A stretch of DNA of 19,902 bases from CAZSLZ01 sp964607865 (lineage in GTDB: Bacteria > Vulcanimicrobiota > JAJTBE01 > CAZSLZ01), in the NCBI GenBank assembly GCA_964607865.1, contig CAZSLZ010000048.1, forward strand, positions 1 through 19,902. The letters run 5' to 3'. A program made the position numbers and the translations under genes. Of the stretch, positions 15,494-19,902 are shown one piece after another; positions within the stretch are counted from its first letter, which is position 1, and each line of letters starts with the position of its first letter. Below the pieces are notes generated by a model. It searched no databases, was not told the DNA's origin, and was given only the letters and a program-made list of their open reading frames with translations.

Positions 15494-16666
15494 TTATATC
15501 AAAAAGTATTTTTCCAACCTGTCAAAGGCTTTATTTATATAGTCTTCATCGAGGCAGAAGGATAATCTTAAATGGCTCTCGCCGGTGGGGCCGAAAGCTG
15601 AACCGGGTGTAGCTGAGATTTTCGCTTCTTTCAATAATTTTTTACAGAACTCCACCGAATTTTCGCCTTCTCTGAGCAATATCCTGGGAAACATCAGATA
15701 AGCCCCCCTGGGCTTTTGATACTCAAAAATTCCCTTTAATTTGTCAAGTCGTTTACACATCAAATCTCTGGAAGCTTCATAATGATCCCTGAACTCATCT
15801 ATACATTCTTTCGGGCCTTTCAAAGCTGCCAATGCTGCATATTGAGAAACAACCGGCGCGCAAATTGCCAAAGGTATATGAGCCTTGTTTATCTGGGATA
15901 TCAGCCTCCCGGTTGCATGTAAATATCCAATTCTCCAACCGGTCATAACATAAGTTTTTGTAAAGGTAAAACAGCTTACCACCCTGTCTTTCATCTCTGG
16001 TATTGAACCGATGCTGAAATGCCTGTAACTGTCGTATGTAAAATATTCATACGCTTCATCGGAAATAACCATAAGGTTATAATCAATAGCAATCTCCGCT
16101 AACTCCTTCAGTTCTTTCTCGCTTATTACCGTTCCGGTAGGATTTACAGGAGTACAATAAATAATGGCTTTAGTACGCGGAGTAATAGCTTTCCTGATAC
16201 CATCCAGGTCCAGAGTAAACCCGTTTTCTTCAATAAATGGCACAAAAACAGGTCTTGCTGATGCTATTCTTACCTGCTGTATATGAGTAGCATAAGTCGG
16301 AGAAGGCAGAATTACTTCATCACCGGGATCAACCAATGCCATAAGCGCCGACATACTTGCCTCGATAGCACCTACAGTAACCATTACTTCAGATTCTTCT
16401 GCCCTGATATTATTATCATATTGAAGTTTCTCCACAATAGCCCTTCTTAAATCTGTCAACCCCAGGCTCTCAGAGTAACCACCCACCAGGCCTTTTTCAA
16501 TAGCTTCCATAGCTGCCTTGTTTATATGCTCCGGGGTCTTGGAGGTAGGTTTTGCCCACGAAAAAAATGAAACATCGTCAATTTTCCTGGAAAGCTGAGT
16601 CATCTCATCGATGGCGTTATCCGGTATATCCCCTACCCTGTTTGAAACAGATAAACTTTTTAACAT
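15494..16666 (-). CDS. PLP-dependent class I/II aminotransferase
   Basis: This 390-residue fold-type I aminotransferase is of the aspartate aminotransferase-like branch. The N-terminal RVGDIPDNAIDEMTQL and KTPEHINKAAMEAI are typical, TVGAIEAS binds the PLP phosphate, YCTPVNPTGTVIS holds the conserved Asn, and ISDEAYEYF holds the Asp and Tyr that contact PLP. The Schiff-base lysine is in FTFTKTYVMTGWRIGY. The substrate Arg is in HLRLSFC near the C-terminus. It likely makes glutamate from 2-oxoglutarate, which GDH can recycle; the amino-acid substrate is not clear. The frame opens 16 codons upstream, but the ATG at 16666 gives the usual N-terminus and has AGGGAAG upstream. An inverted repeat TTTGATAT/ATATCAAA overlaps its stop. 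Confidence 0.93.
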   Translation of the reverse strand: MLKSLSVSNRVGDIPDNAIDEMTQLSRKIDDVSFFSWAKPTSKTPEHINKAAMEAIEKGLVGGYSESLGLTDLRRAIVEKLQYDNNIRAEESEVMVTVGAIEASMSALMALVDPGDEVILPSPTYATHIQQVRIASARPVFVPFIEENGFTLDLDGIRKAITPRTKAIIYCTPVNPTGTVISEKELKELAEIAIDYNLMVISDEAYEYFTYDSYRHFSIGSIPEMKDRVVSCFTFTKTYVMTGWRIGYLHATGRLISQINKAHIPLAICAPVVSQYAALAALKGPKECIDEFRDHYEASRDLMCKRLDKLKGIFEYQKPRGAYLMFPRILLREGENSVEFCKKLLKEAKISATPGSAFGPTGESHLRLSFCLDEDYINKAFDRLEKYFLI

Positions 16667-16890
16667 AACAACACTTCCCTTACCATCATTCTCAATACTG
16701 AATTTGAAATCCATTTCAGAGTCATTTACTGTTATTTACACTTTTCTTTTTTTCAACCGATATGTCCTTGTATCACCTTTATAACACAGCATTTCATAAT
16801 TGTTTATCCATCTTATCCTGATTTTCACAAATGATAATTTTAAAACCCTGAAAACTGATTTTTTACCTGCTGCAATACGAAAGATATTTT

Positions 16891-16990
16891 CCCAATTCAT
16901 AATGGGGAGAGATCGGGTTGGTTCTAACCCCACTTATCTGAGTGGTACAGAGATCGCTACGCATCCTGCGGATGCTCGAGATGGCGACAT
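16891..16990. repeat. Dispersed palindromic repeat, copy C
   Basis: It begins with a hairpin CCCA/TGGG (16891-16906), then GAGAGATCGGGTTGGTTCTA as in copy A, a stem at 16930-16945, CAGAGATCGCTACGC, the hairpin GCATCC-TGC-GGATGC, and ends CTCGAGATGGCGACA. The last 15 bases are an imperfect inverse of the 5' end of copy B (TGTCGCTATTTCAAG), with four positions differing, all transitions. It lacks the GAAGAAACCGTGG part. Confidence 0.8.
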
Positions 16991-17080
16991 TTGAGTTTGA
17001 TTCTCAACCCACGAACCTTGCATCCGTGAGCAACATGTTCTTTTTCATTTTCACCCCAGCTACATTGTGAACAATACATT

Positions 17081-17140
17081 CCCCCATTCCAAATGGGGAG
17101 AGATCGCTACGCATCCTGCGGATGCTCGAGATGACAATAT
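17081..17140. repeat. Dispersed palindromic repeat, copy D (short form)
   Basis: CCCCATTCCAAATGGGGAG (17082-17100) is a hairpin like the start of copy C. It runs straight into AGATCGCTACGCATCCTGCG and GATGCTCGAG, then ATGACAATAT. Relative to copy C it lacks 38-39 bases between two AGAGATCG sequences. Confidence 0.8.
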
Positions 17141-17299
17141 TTTCTTTGAAACCCTTTGCTTCAATCCCTGGATTTTGCAGTTTCCAGGTGTGTTACAAAC
17201 ATTTTAATCAGTTGCCGTTATTCATTTGCAACCTTGATTATTGCCTTCAAAAGGTTTGTTTGATGTTTTGTTTAATTTAATAATTGAAGGAGTTTAGAT

Positions 17300-18334
17300 A
17301 TGAAAATATTTTATTCAGAAAAACAGAAGTTACACCAACCAAAATTCGAGTGGAATTTTGGTGAAAAAGTACCATACCCGGAAAAATACAGCCGGGAGCA
17401 GGTTATCAGGCAGGCTTTTGAAAAGAAGGGTTATTCATCCATTATGAAAGAACCCCGAGAGTTTGCAGAAAAGTATATAAGGAATGTTCATACCCATGAA
17501 CTGGTAAACCATATAAAAGACTGCGAAAATAAACTCAAGGAAGGTGAGGAAGTTTATCCTCATATTTTTCCTTACAGGACCTTTGAAGAAGACAATAAGA
17601 TAAATCTTTTCAAAGCAGGTTATCATTGCTTTGATGTGGGGACATATCTGTGCAAATATACCTATGTTGCCGCCAGGGCTGCGGTCGATTGCGCCCTTAA
17701 CGGGGCAGAACTTATTCTGCAGGGTAAGGAAGGCAGAATTTTCGCCATGTGCCGGCCTCCCGGCCATCATGCATCCAGGAATTATTATGGTGGTTATTGT
17801 ATATTCAACAATGCAGCTATCGCAGCATTTTATCTTTCTCATGCTGGAAGAGTAGCGGTTATGGACCTGGACTTTCACCATGGCAACGGGACTCAGTCAA
17901 TATTTTATGATCAGGCCAATGTGGTCTATATCTCCATTCATGGTGACCCAAAAAACAATTATCCTTATTTTTCAGGCTTCAAGAATGAAACAGGCGAAGG
18001 CCTTGGTAAAGGATATAACTTTAATATCCCTTTACCCGCCGGCACCACCGATGACGAATACAGGATACATTTTCACAGGGCTTTGAAGGAACTGAAAAAA
18101 CATAAAGTGAAATTTCTGGTATTGTCTATGGGTTTTGACATTTTCAAAGAAGATAAGCTGGGAGATTTCGATATTTCCGAGGAATTTTTCCACGAAATAG
18201 GAAAAACCATAAACAGCCTTGACATGCCGGTATTGGCCTGCCAGGAAGGCGGATATAATGTGGAAAATCTAGGCACCATCGCCGGCAATTTTATGGATGG
18301 TTTTGCAGGCAGGGAAATTTCATCAACAACTTGA
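17300..18334 (+). CDS. Acetylpolyamine amidohydrolase-like enzyme (histone deacetylase superfamily)
   Basis: This 344-residue zinc hydrolase should remove acetyl groups from acetylated polyamines or related amines in the cytosol. The N-terminus MKIFYSEKQKLHQPKFEW and the length match AphA-type enzymes (about 341). CRPPGHHA holds the catalytic His156-His157. DLDFHHGNGT gives zinc ligands Asp191 and His193, and SMGFDIF gives Asp280. EGGYN gives the transition-state Tyr319. A long insert-like loop (about 70-120) is where AphA proteins have their dimer and substrate-channel segment. The start has AAGGAG seven bases upstream. The redox fusion gene follows 45 bases later, possibly in one operon. 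AcuC, an acetoin-utilisation protein deacetylase of the same fold, is the main alternative. Confidence 0.88.
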   Translation: MKIFYSEKQKLHQPKFEWNFGEKVPYPEKYSREQVIRQAFEKKGYSSIMKEPREFAEKYIRNVHTHELVNHIKDCENKLKEGEEVYPHIFPYRTFEEDNKINLFKAGYHCFDVGTYLCKYTYVAARAAVDCALNGAELILQGKEGRIFAMCRPPGHHASRNYYGGYCIFNNAAIAAFYLSHAGRVAVMDLDFHHGNGTQSIFYDQANVVYISIHGDPKNNYPYFSGFKNETGEGLGKGYNFNIPLPAGTTDDEYRIHFHRALKELKKHKVKFLVLSMGFDIFKEDKLGDFDISEEFFHEIGKTINSLDMPVLACQEGGYNVENLGTIAGNFMDGFAGREISSTT

Positions 18335-18379
18335 TATTAATTCTTTAAGAAGAGAAAAATGTCATCCAGGGAGGTTAAT

Positions 18380-19902
18380 ATGGGAAAATATATAGATGAT
18401 AAAAACAAAAAAGAGATTCAGAAAATTCTGAAAAGATTACCTCATCGGGTAAAGTTGGTATTTTTTACCCAGGAAAATGCTTGCCCCATGTGTCGCGAAC
18501 AGCAGAAACTGTTACAGGAAGTTGCAGAGTTATCGGACAATATAATTCTTGAAATATATGATCTGGTCAAGGACGGCGGCCAGGCAATGAATTATAATAT
18601 TTCCATGATTCCTGCAACTGCGGTGGTAAGCGAAGAAAAGGATTACGGAATACGTTTTTTCGGGCTGACTGCCGGTTATGAATTTTCCTCACTGCTTCAA
18701 ACTATCCTCATGGTGTCAACAGAAAAAAGCAATTTATCTCCTGAACTTCAGAAATTAATCAGCTATATAAATGAACCCATTAACATAAAGGTAATGGTGA
18801 CCCTCACCTGCCCCTACTGCCCTCAGGCGGTTCATTCTGCCCATCAGCTGGCTATGGAAAATAAGTTCATTAAAGCCGAGATGATAGACGCAGGCGAATT
18901 TCCTGTTTTATCTCAAAAATATGAGGTATCCGGGGTTCCCAAAATTATAATTAATGAAGTTCACTCCATTGAAGGAGCTATCCCCCCAGAAGCTTTGTAT
19001 CTTCAAATTCTGAAAGCTATAAAACCTGAAGAATATGAGAGAATGGAAGAAACTGTAGGGACTGCCCGCAGCGGGGGTAAAATATCCAGGGGGGTTGAAG
19101 GCCACCTTTATGAATTAATTGTAGTTGGAGCTGGCCCGGCGGCCATTTCTGCCACGATTTATGCTTCCCGAAAGGATCTTGATGTTTTAATGATAGGGAA
19201 AAAAATCGGCGGCCAGATAACCTATACCGGTGAAATTGTCAATTATCTGGGTTTGCCCGGCTTATCCGGTGACCAGATGAAACAATTATTCCGAGAACAT
19301 CTGGAGATTTTCCCTCATTCAAGAATTCTGGGGCAAACTGTAACCCAGATAGAAAAACAGGGAGATGAATATGTGGTAATTACCGAGGAAGGAAAAAGAT
19401 TCAGGGGCAGTTCAGTGGCTTACTGCACGGGAAAAGAGTATAAAAAACTGGGAGTGCCTGGAGAAGAAGAATTTATAGGCCATGGAATAGCCTTTTGCGC
19501 CACTTGCGACGCCCCACTTTACAGAGGCAAAAAAGTTGCTGTAGTAGGCGGCGGAAACTCTGCCTTTACCGCGGCCCGGGATCTGATTAATTATGCCTCG
19601 GAAATTCATCTGATTCACCGACGCGAGGAGTACTCTGCTGACCCGGCGCTGGCACATCTGGTCAAATTATCTGATAAGGTAACCCTTCATCCCAACATGG
19701 TGGTAAGACAGTTTATGGGTGGGGACCGGTTATCCGCAATTCGGCTTACTTCATCCGATGGAAGCCAACATAAAGATCTGCTGGTTGATGGAGTTTTTCT
19801 GGAAATTGGTTTGACTCCAAACACCCAACCTCTTGAAGAACTGATAACCTTGAACGATGGGAGGGAAATCCCGGTTCGTTGTGATAATTCCACAACCCTG
19901 CC
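18380..19902 (+). CDS. Two-thioredoxin-fold/thioredoxin reductase fusion (AhpF-like), 3' end cut off
   Basis: The first 507 codons are visible and the frame runs off the right edge. Residues 1-115 form a thioredoxin fold with active site CPMC (35-38). Residues about 130-215 form a second fold with CPYC (144-147) and the cis-Pro in VSGVPKI. A Gly-rich linker (SGGKISRGVEGHL) leads to an FAD/NAD(P) reductase: FAD motif GAGPAA (250-255), GKKIGGQITYTGEIVNY, redox pair CATCD (373-377) and nucleotide motif VVGGGNSA (388-395). The layout resembles AhpF, or a hyperthermophile-type protein disulfide oxidoreductase joined to TrxB. It should pass electrons from a nicotinamide cofactor through three CxxC pairs to a peroxiredoxin or other disulfide. 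The Arg of the NADPH motif HRRxxxR is replaced by Ser (HRREEYS). The start has AGGGAGG upstream. Confidence 0.92.
   Translation, partial: MGKYIDDKNKKEIQKILKRLPHRVKLVFFTQENACPMCREQQKLLQEVAELSDNIILEIYDLVKDGGQAMNYNISMIPATAVVSEEKDYGIRFFGLTAGYEFSSLLQTILMVSTEKSNLSPELQKLISYINEPINIKVMVTLTCPYCPQAVHSAHQLAMENKFIKAEMIDAGEFPVLSQKYEVSGVPKIIINEVHSIEGAIPPEALYLQILKAIKPEEYERMEETVGTARSGGKISRGVEGHLYELIVVGAGPAAISATIYASRKDLDVLMIGKKIGGQITYTGEIVNYLGLPGLSGDQMKQLFREHLEIFPHSRILGQTVTQIEKQGDEYVVITEEGKRFRGSSVAYCTGKEYKKLGVPGEEEFIGHGIAFCATCDAPLYRGKKVAVVGGGNSAFTAARDLINYASEIHLIHRREEYSADPALAHLVKLSDKVTLHPNMVVRQFMGGDRLSAIRLTSSDGSQHKDLLVDGVFLEIGLTPNTQPLEELITLNDGREIPVRCDNSTTL

Larger units (their letters stand above)
16667..17299. 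other. Divergent gap with two repeat copies
   Basis: This 633-base region separates the aminotransferase and the deacetylase genes, which point away from each other. It holds repeat copies C and D and must hold both promoters, though none was clear. A short open frame at 16736-16933 on the minus strand overlaps copy C and does not look coding. Confidence 0.6.

Noticed and set aside
16667..16714. 16-codon N-terminal extension of the aminotransferase
   Set aside because: The upstream ATG has no ribosome site and the extra residues are not found in typical family N-termini.
16736..16933. 65-codon open frame on the minus strand
   Set aside because: It overlaps repeat copy C, is Lys/Arg-rich without domain character and has no good ribosome site.
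16911..16990. tRNA-like look of GGTTCTAACCC with flanking hairpins
   Set aside because: No acceptor stem or anticodon arm of the right spacing can be drawn; the same hairpins occur in the repeat family.
16891..17140. CRISPR-like arrangement of copies C and D
   Set aside because: Only two unequal copies with one spacer, and more copies elsewhere in the window; no array and no cas genes.
17256..17284. TTGTTT-N17-AATAAT as a promoter of the deacetylase gene
   Set aside because: The start of transcription would fall in or after the ribosome site, leaving almost no leader.

Overview
The window looks like chromosome of an AT-rich, low-GC Firmicute, most likely an anaerobic member of the Clostridia in the broad sense. 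This is inferred from strong AGGAGG-type ribosome binding sites with TTG, GTG and ATG starts, a SigA-type promoter with an extended -10, a Spo0M-like arrestin protein, a TuaH-like glycosyltransferase and an AhpF-like redox fusion. No rRNA, tRNA, phage, transposase or CRISPR array was found, and the species cannot be named from this sequence.

Layout. (1) Positions 1-4412 are surface polysaccharide genes: three closely packed glycosyltransferases on the minus strand, the last cut by the window edge, and a divergent MOP-type flippase. (2) 4489-5586 is a secreted protein with a beta-propeller-like pattern and no recognised function. (3) 5857-7551 is glnS with a clear promoter and a perfect-hairpin terminator. 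(4) 7711-8187 is a short arrestin-fold protein with its own terminator. (5) 8665-11721 is a two-gene operon: a soluble histidine kinase and an NtrC-type sigma-54 activator. (6) 12117-13818 is a small protein with two cysteine motifs followed by glutamate dehydrogenase, preceded by a plausible -24/-12 promoter. (7) 13898-15013, convergent, is a short and divergent sigma-54 factor. (8) 15208-16666 holds a headless gene remnant and a class I/II aminotransferase. (9) 17300-19902 holds an acetylpolyamine amidohydrolase-like deacetylase and the start of a fusion of two thioredoxin folds to a thioredoxin reductase-like flavoprotein.

The centre of interest is 8.6-15 kb. A sensor kinase, a sigma-54 activator, a candidate sigma-54 promoter, a GDH operon and an unusual sigma-54 paralogue lie side by side. 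In Bacillus subtilis the GDH gene rocG depends on SigL (sigma-54) and the activator RocR, so a sigma-54-controlled amino-acid catabolism module is reasonable here. The direct link between these genes is inference.

Four copies or part-copies of a dispersed palindromic repeat lie in the gaps at 8343-8471, 11898-11952, 16891-16990 and 17081-17140. Combined, they suggest a MITE-like element of about 125 bp with imperfect terminal inverted repeats and conserved internal hairpins.
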